Source: Fimbriimonadia bacterium
Lineage (GTDB): Bacteria > Armatimonadota > Fimbriimonadia > Fimbriimonadales > GBS-DC
Reading direction: 5' to 3'
DNA length: 64,000 nucleotides
Assembly: GCA_026129765.1 (NCBI GenBank)
Contig: JAHCHP010000003.1
Span: 1-64,000 of the forward strand
Shown here: in pieces, positions 36,344 to 43,936 of the stretch
How positions within the stretch are numbered: the stretch's first letter is position 1
Layout of the letters: each line of letters begins with the position of its first letter
The notes under the pieces: model-generated
Database searches by the model: none
What the model was told of the DNA's origin: nothing
What the model saw: the letters and a program-made list of their open reading frames with translations, nothing else
Position numbers and translations under genes: made by a program

Positions 36344-37564
36344 ATGGCAACCTTTAGTTATACAATTCGGGATCAAAGCGGCGCAACTCGGACTGGTAAG
36401 ACGGAAGCGGAAAACGCGGAAATCTTAAGGAAGAGGCTATCGGAAGAAGGTTTCCAAGTCGTTGAAATCTCTCAAGAGAAGGGCGGTACAAGGGTTCCTT
36501 CCGGTGGATATGGGAAGGTCAAGCTGAAAGATCTGTCTATCTTCTCCCGCCAATTCTCAACGATGTTGGACGCAGGCGTTTCGCTGGTGCGTTGCTTAGA
36601 CGTTCTCCAGCAACAGACCAACAACGCGAAACTGCGCAAAATTTTGGTGGACCTGTCTGCCCGCGTGGAGTCGGGAGAAAGCCTGTCACGCTCTATGGGG
36701 CGTCACCCGAAAGCGTTCAGCCCGCTGGTTCTCGGTTTGATCCGAGCAGGCGAGGTCGGCGGTGTTTTGGAAGAGTCGCTCCAGCGTATTTCCCACTTCT
36801 TAGAGAAAGATGTGGAATTGCGCCGGAAAATCACCTCGGCATTGACCTATCCCGTCATCGTTCTGTTGGCAGCGACGGGTATCGTGATTTTCTTGGTGAG
36901 CTGGCTGGTGCCTCAGTTTGCCAGTCTGTTCGCGGAATTAGGCGTGAAAGATATGCCTGCGCCCACCCAGATGCTGATCGACCTGAGCGCGTTCGTAACC
37001 CAGCGTTGGTGGGTGATGATTATCAGCTTAGTTGTGATCATTGTCGCCTACCGGTTGTTCGTCAGTACCCGTATGGGCAGGCGCGTCGCGGACCGGGTAA
37101 AACTGCGTATCCCTGTATTTGGCGGGCTTCATCACAAGATCGTGATGGCGCGATTCAGCCGCACCATGGGGACGCTGCTGGTCTCCGGCGTTCCGATCTT
37201 GCAGGCGATGGAAACGGTCGCCGGCGTTGTGGGCAACTCCGTGGTATCGGACGCGGTGATGGAGTCGCGCGCCCGTATTCGTGAAGGAGAACGCATTGCA
37301 GACCCCTTACAGCGGAGCAAAATGTTCCCGCCGATGGTGGTGCATATGGTGGGCGTTGGCGAGGAATCGGGTTCGCTGGATCAGATGTTGACCAAAATCG
37401 CAGACTTCTACGAGGGCGAGGTGGAGTCAACGATCGCCAGCTTGACCGCAGCCATTGAGCCGGTCATGATCGTGCTGTTGGGTTTCATCGTCGGCTTCAT
37501 CGTTGTCTCGATGTTCTTGCCGATGATCAGCGTTATCCAGAACCTGAGCGGAAGCAGCGAATAA
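36344..37564 (+). CDS. pilC: Type IV pilus inner-membrane platform protein PilC
   Basis: 406 residues with two T2SSF domains. Each has a cytoplasmic helical part, for example FSRQFSTMLDAGVSLVRCLD and FSRTMGTLLVSGVPILQAME, before membrane helices near residues 165-190, 220-240 and 375-400. It links PilB and PilT to the pilus base. The phrase SLTAAIEPVMIVLLG and the end are typical of GspF/PilC. Same operon as pilT, 31 bp gap. Confidence 0.95.
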   Translation: MATFSYTIRDQSGATRTGKTEAENAEILRKRLSEEGFQVVEISQEKGGTRVPSGGYGKVKLKDLSIFSRQFSTMLDAGVSLVRCLDVLQQQTNNAKLRKILVDLSARVESGESLSRSMGRHPKAFSPLVLGLIRAGEVGGVLEESLQRISHFLEKDVELRRKITSALTYPVIVLLAATGIVIFLVSWLVPQFASLFAELGVKDMPAPTQMLIDLSAFVTQRWWVMIISLVVIIVAYRLFVSTRMGRRVADRVKLRIPVFGGLHHKIVMARFSRTMGTLLVSGVPILQAMETVAGVVGNSVVSDAVMESRARIREGERIADPLQRSKMFPPMVVHMVGVGEESGSLDQMLTKIADFYEGEVESTIASLTAAIEPVMIVLLGFIVGFIVVSMFLPMISVIQNLSGSSE

Positions 37565-37574
37565 GGCTCGACGC

Positions 37575-38621
37575 ATGTGGCCCGCCTGGAGCGCGCTGTT
37601 TGGTTTAGCCTTTGGGGCAGTCGTAGGCAGTTTTCTTAATGTGCTGATCTACCGGCTGCCCCGCCGCCTTTCGATTGCCTTCCCCCCCTCTCATTGTCCC
37701 CATTGCCAGCACCAACTGGGAGTGCCGGACTTGATTCCGATGGTCAGTTTTCTGATACAGGGCGCGCGCTGCAGGCATTGCCGCGCTCCCATTCCCTGGC
37801 GCTATTTCTGGGTGGAATTGTGGAATGCCAGCCTGTGGACCTATCTGTGGTGGCAGTTCTTTGTTCAGGATTATTCGCCCCTCAGTTTCGTGGCTTACGC
37901 GCTCGCATGCTCTATGCTCATCGCGATCTTCTTTATCGACCTCCAGCATTATATCATCCCCGATGAATTGAACGCCATTCTTTTGGGGATTGGCATGCTC
38001 CATGCGGTGTTTGCGCCCGGCGCGCCGAACGGGTGGGAGTGGGCATCACTGGGGAGCGTGAACTGGCAAAACGCGCTGATTGGCGCGCAGTCCAGCGCGC
38101 TGCTGTTCTGCCTGATTGCGGTGCTGGGACGACTGTTGTTTCGCAAAGACGCGATGGGGCATGGCGATATCAAGATGGTTCGGGGACTGGGCGCGCTGTT
38201 GATGCTGCCTGCCGCCTTTGTGGGATATGGATTAGCCATCGCGTATGGCGCAGTGATCGGGATCGCTTGGGTGATGATTCGCGCCCGGCGCGCCAAACGG
38301 CAAGAAACGGGTTCAGAAGACGAAGAGGAACCGCCTTATCAACCGGAACCGGTCGGCAGCCTGTTGACGATGTGTTTGTTCTATCTGCTTTGGCTCGATG
38401 TGGGGCTGCTCTTTTTCCCGCGCAAGGTTCAGGAGCGGGTCTACACCGCCTTGGGACAGGTCGACTCGGACCTGCCAGAGGATGCCTTGACAGAAGAGGA
38501 AACCGAGCCGGGCATGCTGCCTTTCGGTCCCTTTCTGGTGCTGGGCGCAATGACGGTTCTGATTTTTAGCGCGCCTTTTGTGGATTTGGTGCGTGGTTAT
38601 CTGGAATACGCGGGATTCTAA
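37575..38621 (+). CDS. pilD: Prepilin peptidase PilD/GspO
   Basis: 348 residues. The N-terminal methylase region has two Cys pairs CPHC and CRHC that bind zinc. The aspartyl protease motifs are FFIDLQHYIIPDELN and GHGDIKM (GxGD). Around eight membrane helices. Longer than usual (about 250-290) because of a cytoplasmic acidic stretch (about 235-275) and an extra C-terminal helix. It cleaves and methylates prepilins. Last gene of the pil operon, 10 bp after pilC. Confidence 0.95.
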   Translation: MWPAWSALFGLAFGAVVGSFLNVLIYRLPRRLSIAFPPSHCPHCQHQLGVPDLIPMVSFLIQGARCRHCRAPIPWRYFWVELWNASLWTYLWWQFFVQDYSPLSFVAYALACSMLIAIFFIDLQHYIIPDELNAILLGIGMLHAVFAPGAPNGWEWASLGSVNWQNALIGAQSSALLFCLIAVLGRLLFRKDAMGHGDIKMVRGLGALLMLPAAFVGYGLAIAYGAVIGIAWVMIRARRAKRQETGSEDEEEPPYQPEPVGSLLTMCLFYLLWLDVGLLFFPRKVQERVYTALGQVDSDLPEDALTEEETEPGMLPFGPFLVLGAMTVLIFSAPFVDLVRGYLEYAGF

Positions 38622-38635
38622 GAAGGGTAAATCAA

Positions 38636-38700
38636 ACACAGAGACGCAAAGAGCCAAAGACTGCCAATTACGTCATTCCCGTGAACGCGGGAATCCAGAA
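38636..38700. repeat. Dispersed repeats between pilD and the mutarotase-like gene
   Basis: An ACACAGAGACGCAAAGAG unit is followed by a hairpin ATTCCCG (38675-38681) / CGGGAAT (38688-38694). Both types recur in the window. The hairpin is followed by AAAAAA and could also terminate the pil transcript. Confidence 0.6.
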
Positions 38701-38770
38701 AAAACAGTAGGTTCGGGAAAGTGGTTATGTTTTTCTGTGGCTTGAGTATTGAGAACGAGGTGAATAGAAT

Positions 38771-39751
38771 ATGAAATGGATCATCGCGCTAATATGGGTA
38801 TTGCCGTTGGCGTGTTTTGCGCAAGGAGGCTCCACAAAGATGGAAAAAGTGACCTATGGCGGCTGGAAAGATTGTATCCGTCTGACAATGGGTGAGTTAG
38901 AACTGATTGCCACGACCGAAGTCGGTCCCCGGATTATTCGGTTCGGATTTACGGGCGGGCAAAATATGTTTGGGGAGATGGACGGCGACCGGGGGCAGAC
39001 CAGAGGGGAGAGTTGGCGTCTTTATGGAGGACACCGGTTGTGGCATGCGCCGGAACACCCCAAACGCACCTATTCGCCCGACAACAGTCCCGTCCCCTAC
39101 CAGTGGTCAGAGGCAAAAAATACGTTGACCCTGACGCAGCCGGTAGAACCTGAAACTGGGATTCAGAAAGAGATATCGATCACCTTTGAGCCGGAGGGCA
39201 GCGTGTTAGTGACGCACCGCCTGACCAATACCAACCTGTGGGCAGTGGAACTGGCGCCCTGGGCTTTGAGCGTGATGGCAAAAAGCGGCAGGGCGATTAT
39301 TCCCCAAGAAGACCCACGCCCTCACCCCGACTCGCTGCTGCCGGTTCGCCCGGTCGTGCTGTGGGCATACACCGATATGCAAGACCCGCGCTGGACTTGG
39401 GGAACGAAATACATCCAGTTGACCCAAGACCCCAACGCGAAAAGCTCGCAGAAGGCAGGTATCGCCAACACGAAAGTCTGGGCGGCTTATGCGCTGAAGG
39501 GCGACCTATTTGTGAAACGGTATGCCTACCAAGCAGGCGCGGCTTATCCCGATTTTGGCAGCAACACCGAGCTTTATACCGATGCCAATATCTTGGAGGT
39601 GGAAACCCTCGGTCCCCTGAGCAGCCTGCCGCCGCAAGGTTCCGTGATTCATCAGGAGCGATGGTACCTGTTCAAAGCCTCTGTGGGCAGCACAGAAGCA
39701 GAGATCGATTCCGCCGTTTTACCGCTGATTGCCAAGACCAAAGGATTTTGA
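38771..39751 (+). CDS. Secreted galactose-mutarotase-like (DUF4380-type) protein
   Basis: 326 residues with a signal peptide (about 1-19). The start VTYGGWKDCIRLTMGELEL and GGHRLWHAPEHPKRTY (core GHRLWHAPE), then LTNTNLWAVELAPWALSVM, look like the beta-sandwich of aldose epimerase-like proteins in which a His and a Glu contact sugar. Function is unknown; it could process or bind glycans in the periplasm. It precedes metG by 40 bp on the same strand but is not functionally linked in an obvious way. Confidence 0.6.
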   Translation: MKWIIALIWVLPLACFAQGGSTKMEKVTYGGWKDCIRLTMGELELIATTEVGPRIIRFGFTGGQNMFGEMDGDRGQTRGESWRLYGGHRLWHAPEHPKRTYSPDNSPVPYQWSEAKNTLTLTQPVEPETGIQKEISITFEPEGSVLVTHRLTNTNLWAVELAPWALSVMAKSGRAIIPQEDPRPHPDSLLPVRPVVLWAYTDMQDPRWTWGTKYIQLTQDPNAKSSQKAGIANTKVWAAYALKGDLFVKRYAYQAGAAYPDFGSNTELYTDANILEVETLGPLSSLPPQGSVIHQERWYLFKASVGSTEAEIDSAVLPLIAKTKGF

Positions 39752-39791
39752 ACCGGGCGCGGGGTACACTTATTAGGTCTCAGATGGAGAA

Positions 39792-41732
39792 ATGATGAGT
39801 AAAACGTTTTATATTACGACCCCAATCTACTATGTGAATGATAAACCGCATGTCGGCACCGGCTTGACCACCCTCATCGCGGATGCGGTGTCACGTTTCC
39901 AGCGCGCCCAAGGTAAGACCGTCTTCTTTTTAACCGGAACGGACGAAAACGCGCCCAAAGTGGCTGCTGCCGCGCAAAAAGCGGGCAAAGACCCCCAAGC
40001 CTTTGTAGATGAAATGGCGTCGGTATTTGAGCGGTATTGGCAGACGCTCAATATTCGCTACGACATCTTTATGCGCACAACGCGGACAGACCACAAGCGC
40101 GCGGTTCAGCGCGTTTTCCAGCAGTTGCTTGCGAAAGGCGATGTGTATGCGGGCGAATATGAGGGCTGGTACTGTATCTCGTGTGAGACTTTCTGGACCG
40201 GCGCAAAAGTGGAAGAGGAGAGGCTTTGCCTCAACGCGGAATGTCGTAAACCGCTGGAACATCGCAAAGAGCACAGCTACTTTTTACGACTGTCTGCTTA
40301 TGCCGACCGCCTGCGCGATTATATCCAAGCGAATCCCAGTTTCATCGAGCCAGAAACGCGCCGTAACGAGGTCTTAAGCTTTATTGCGGAGGGACTGCAG
40401 GATGTGGCGATTTCCCGTCTGGAAGCAAATTGGGGAACGCCGGTTCCAGGCGAAGATAACATGGTGATCTATGTTTGGTTCGACGCGCTGATTAACTATC
40501 TCACCGCAACCGGCTGGGGCGAAAACGGGGTGGCTGATCCCATCCTCTGGCCGCCCGATTTGCAACTGATGGGCAAGGACATATTACCCCGATTCCACGC
40601 CACCATCTGGCCAGCCACGCTGATGGCTCTGGAACTGCCGCTGCCAAAACAGTTGTTTGGGCATGGCTGGTGGCTGTTTAAGGGCGAAAAAATCTCCAAA
40701 TCGAAGACACCTGGCGGGTTAGCAGACCCGTTGCTGATAGTTCGCGAGTTGAGTGCCGACGCGCAATGCGAGGAGCGCTTCGCGGTCGACGCGCTCCGGT
40801 ACTATATGCTCCGGGAGATGCCCACTCAGTCAGACACCAATTTCAGTGTGGAGGCGCTGGAGGCGCGCTATAACGCTGACTTGGCGAATGATCTTGGCAA
40901 CCTGCTGCACCGGACGCTGTCGATGACCCACCGCTATTTAGAAGGGCAGGTGACGAATGCCGAACTGGAGCCGGAAATCGCTGCCGTTTTTCAAAAGGCG
41001 GTTCGTGAGACCGCAGCGGCGTTTCATGAGACGCAATTTCCTGCCGGGCTTCAAACCGCTTGGGAGATTATCCGAGCCGTGAACCATTACTACGATTCGC
41101 GCGCGCCCTGGAACTTGGCGAAGCAGGGCGATTTGGCAGGGGTGGGACAAACGCTTTATGCAGGACTGGAAGCATCTCGGATTTTGTCGATTATTTTGTC
41201 GCCCGTGATGCCCTCCGTTTGCGAGGCGATTGCGGGTCAGCTGAACCTGCCTTATGAGACCCGTTGGAGCGAGGCGGAAAAACTGAATGGGCTGCCGGTA
41301 GGACACGCTCTCAATCAACCGACGCCGGTTTTCCCGCGATTGCAGCCGAAAGCAGAAGCGCCTGCCGCGCCTGAAAAGAAACCGCCTCAAGAGGTTAAAC
41401 CGATGGATGAGATGATCAGTATCGACGAGTTCAAGAAAATCAAGATTCGCGTGGCGCGAGTCACGGCTGCAGAACCGCACCCAAACGCAAACAAACTGCT
41501 GAAGTTGACGGTCAGCTTGGGCGATGAAACCCGGACAATTGTGGCGGGTATTGCGGAGTCGCATACGCCCGATCAGTTAGTGGGCAGGCAGGTGCTGATT
41601 TTGGCGAACCTGCAGCCTGCCACGCTCCGGGGCGTGGTGTCGGAAGGGATGCTGCTTGCCGCCGATATCGATGGCAAGGCGATACTGCTCTCTCCTGAAA
41701 CCGAAGTGCCAGACGGAACCGGCGTCCGCTAA
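39792..41732 (+). CDS. metG: Methionyl-tRNA synthetase
   Basis: 646 residues. The HIGH motif is HVGTG, a known variant; the KMSKS loop is KISKSKT. Zinc residues are in CISC and CLNAEC. The C-terminal tRNA-binding domain (about 545-646; IDEFKKIKIRVARVTAAEPH, core EFKKIKIRVARV) forms the homodimer arm. It charges initiator and elongator tRNA-Met. Ends 7 bp from the opposing gene. Confidence 0.97.
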   Translation: MMSKTFYITTPIYYVNDKPHVGTGLTTLIADAVSRFQRAQGKTVFFLTGTDENAPKVAAAAQKAGKDPQAFVDEMASVFERYWQTLNIRYDIFMRTTRTDHKRAVQRVFQQLLAKGDVYAGEYEGWYCISCETFWTGAKVEEERLCLNAECRKPLEHRKEHSYFLRLSAYADRLRDYIQANPSFIEPETRRNEVLSFIAEGLQDVAISRLEANWGTPVPGEDNMVIYVWFDALINYLTATGWGENGVADPILWPPDLQLMGKDILPRFHATIWPATLMALELPLPKQLFGHGWWLFKGEKISKSKTPGGLADPLLIVRELSADAQCEERFAVDALRYYMLREMPTQSDTNFSVEALEARYNADLANDLGNLLHRTLSMTHRYLEGQVTNAELEPEIAAVFQKAVRETAAAFHETQFPAGLQTAWEIIRAVNHYYDSRAPWNLAKQGDLAGVGQTLYAGLEASRILSIILSPVMPSVCEAIAGQLNLPYETRWSEAEKLNGLPVGHALNQPTPVFPRLQPKAEAPAAPEKKPPQEVKPMDEMISIDEFKKIKIRVARVTAAEPHPNANKLLKLTVSLGDETRTIVAGIAESHTPDQLVGRQVLILANLQPATLRGVVSEGMLLAADIDGKAILLSPETEVPDGTGVR

Positions 41733-41739
41733 GATCCTT

Positions 41740-42495
41740 TTACCGGGTTGAAACGTCCCAAGACAACCCCAAGAAAAAGTGTTCATCCCGCGCGCTGGAA
41801 ATGTCTTTTCCTATCATGGCTTGCAGGTTGAGGGTCGGGGTCCATTGATATCGGATTCCCACTCCAGTGGAAAAATGCCAAGATTCTTGCGCATCGGTAG
41901 GTCCGTGTCCTGTGAGTTGAATACCTATCACTGTCTTCGGATGGATGGCGCGATCCAACACGACCCCGAAGAGTGGAACCCAGTGGGTTCCTTTTGGCGC
42001 ATAGTTGAATCCCGCGTTCCCGGTGATACGCGCCTGCCCCAGCGGGTGTTGGAAGGTCAGCCAAATGCCTTGCTCCACAGAGTTGGCAGTAAAGGGTTCA
42101 TTGCCTGTGGGTAATATGATTTGATAAGCAAAGGCTAATCGCGGTTCATCGAGCGCGCCTAAGAGTCGCTGTTTATAGGAAAAGCTGAGGTCTCCAAAAC
42201 CGCGCTTTCTGCCTTGATCCGGGCTGTGGGATATCAACGCATCGATTCCGATCCCAACTTCCGCGCGTTCGGACACGCCTATCACCATCGAGAAGCCTGG
42301 CAGGCTGTGTAAAGTTTCTTCCCAAGAGTGTTGGCGGTAATAACTCTTGAACAGCGTGAGCGTACCCTGAGGTGTTACGCCGGGGTCATCCACGCTCCAA
42401 GGCGGCTCACAGTACCCTGTCATAGGCACAGCGAGCGCAATCATTATAGCCATCTGGCTCAAACGGCGAATCCACACATGTTTCCATTTCATCAA
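41740..42495 (-). CDS. Outer-membrane beta-barrel-like protein
   Basis: 251 residues with a signal peptide (about 1-28). PPWSVDDPGVTPQGTLTL followed by alternating strand patterns (AEVGIGIDALISH, FGDLSFSYKQRLLG, PRLAFAYQIILPTGN, VGIRYQWTPTLNLQAMIG) and a final aromatic-rich strand ending SWDVSTR. The look is that of a small outer-membrane channel of the MetA-pathway/transporter type. No function assigned. Last gene of the minus-strand operon, 62 bp after DUF92. Confidence 0.55.
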   Translation of the reverse strand: MMKWKHVWIRRLSQMAIMIALAVPMTGYCEPPWSVDDPGVTPQGTLTLFKSYYRQHSWEETLHSLPGFSMVIGVSERAEVGIGIDALISHSPDQGRKRGFGDLSFSYKQRLLGALDEPRLAFAYQIILPTGNEPFTANSVEQGIWLTFQHPLGQARITGNAGFNYAPKGTHWVPLFGVVLDRAIHPKTVIGIQLTGHGPTDAQESWHFSTGVGIRYQWTPTLNLQAMIGKDISSARDEHFFLGLSWDVSTR

Positions 42496-42557
42496 GAACT
42501 TCGATTTTCCTGTTCAGCGGTATTCAAGTGGTATCATTATTCCGAAGAGTTGCCAAT

Positions 42558-43337
42558 TCATCCCCACCATATCAATCCGCATGCGATAAGACCAGCGGCT
42601 GCGCTGCAAAGAAAATTGACCTCGCTGTTCTGAAGATAGCGACATCCTTGCGCGGGCGTGGCGCGGGTTTCGCAGTGGGTCTGGCTCTCAACCACCTTTC
42701 CACAAACGGAACACCGGAACCGCGCCTGCAAAGTCGCGCCCAATAGACTATCCAACAAACCGCCTGTGAGCGCGCCCACTGTAGCAGCAAATGCCTGCCA
42801 GAGCGTCAGTCCCAACGGCAGCGCGCTGAAAGACACGATAAACAAAACCCCGACAAGATTCGCTGCGAAGCCTGCGCCCGACACCGCTCCCGAACTGCCT
42901 ATGGACGCAGGTCGCCAATTGGTGATCAATCGCGGGTTCTTACCAAGCCGGGTCCCGAATTCCGTCGCCCATGTATCGCCCGCCGCTTCCGCTAAGGACG
43001 CGACCGCGCCGGTCCACCAAAGGGTTGCGCGCTCAGGGTCGCATAGGCTGAGCCAGGCGCAAATCGCTGCTACACCTCCATTCGCTAAAACCTGTCCCGC
43101 TTCGCGCCGTTCCGACTGTTCGCGTTTGCCAAACAACCGGGGAATCAAGGTAGAACTGAAGAAAAAGAGCAGTAAGGGCAACGCGCCCTGCCATCCCCCT
43201 GCGCCATAGACCGATGAACCAACAACCGCCGCCGCGATGGCTCCCGGCAAAGTGAGCCATCGCTTGAAGTAGGCGATACTGGATACGAATACCGATAAAC
43301 CGACCGCTGTGAGCCAGTGTGTCCAATGTTCGTTCAT
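42558..43337 (-). CDS. DUF92/VTE6-type integral membrane protein
   Basis: 259 residues from ATG 43337 (MNEHWTHW), which overlaps the mpg stop. Six or seven hydrophobic segments and the DUF92 signature AVASLAEAAGDTWATEFG, NPRLITNWRP and GTSG-like GSSGAVSGAG. Some relatives phosphorylate phytyl or polyprenyl phosphate; the bacterial substrate is unknown. A CSVC...THCE cluster near the end is common in the family. The gene is translationally coupled with mpg. Confidence 0.8.
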   Translation of the reverse strand: MNEHWTHWLTAVGLSVFVSSIAYFKRWLTLPGAIAAAVVGSSVYGAGGWQGALPLLLFFFSSTLIPRLFGKREQSERREAGQVLANGGVAAICAWLSLCDPERATLWWTGAVASLAEAAGDTWATEFGTRLGKNPRLITNWRPASIGSSGAVSGAGFAANLVGVLFIVSFSALPLGLTLWQAFAATVGALTGGLLDSLLGATLQARFRCSVCGKVVESQTHCETRATPAQGCRYLQNSEVNFLCSAAAGLIACGLIWWG

Positions 43338-43936
43338 CGTTTCCTCGCGGAGACGAAAGGATTGCCGCGAATTAAAAACCGCCAAGGTTGATCCACCGCT
43401 TGGGATATACCGACTCGCGGGGTCGCCATTACTTGGTCGTCCGGAACGGTTTCGCCTACCGCGATAAGCAGGTGAGAATGGTAGAGACAGAAACCGTTAA
43501 AGTGGTCATCGATGCCCAATGCCTTGCAGACATTTCCCGGTCCGCGGCACAACTGTTTTATGGATTCTACGCCGCGTCTCTCTCGCATGGTTTTTATACC
43601 CCAAAGCGGTTCGATGGCGCGAATCAATACCGCCTCTCCGATTCCCTCAGGCTGCAAAACTGCGTTTAAACACCAATGGATGCCATAACTCCGATAAACA
43701 TAAGTGGTTCCGGGACTGCCGAACATCGCGGCATTGCGTGGAGTTTGACCTCTGAAACTGTGACTCGCAGGGTCGTTTTGAGTGTATGCTTCTGTTTCTA
43801 CAATGCGCCCGCCTTCCCAACCCGTCTCCGTCTTTTTCAACAGATAATGCCCCAGCAGACTACACGCAGCCTCCACTGTGGGCTGTAGGTAAAACTCACT
43901 TGGTAAAAGCTCTATGTTCAACGGTTGACTTCCCAT
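43334..43936 (-). CDS. mpg: 3-methyladenine DNA glycosylase (AAG/Mpg family)
   Basis: 200 residues from ATG 43936 with GGGAGGCAG 10 nt upstream inside the M16 gene; ATG 43957 is less likely. Motifs GRIVETEAYTQNDPASHSF (catalytic Glu in ETEAY), GTTYVYRSYGIHWCLN and CRGPGNVCKALGI match alkyladenine glycosylases. It removes alkylated and deaminated purines from DNA. The M16 stop lies inside the start region, so the genes are coupled. Confidence 0.94.
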   Translation of the reverse strand: MGSQPLNIELLPSEFYLQPTVEAACSLLGHYLLKKTETGWEGGRIVETEAYTQNDPASHSFRGQTPRNAAMFGSPGTTYVYRSYGIHWCLNAVLQPEGIGEAVLIRAIEPLWGIKTMRERRGVESIKQLCRGPGNVCKALGIDDHFNGFCLYHSHLLIAVGETVPDDQVMATPRVGISQAVDQPWRFLIRGNPFVSARKR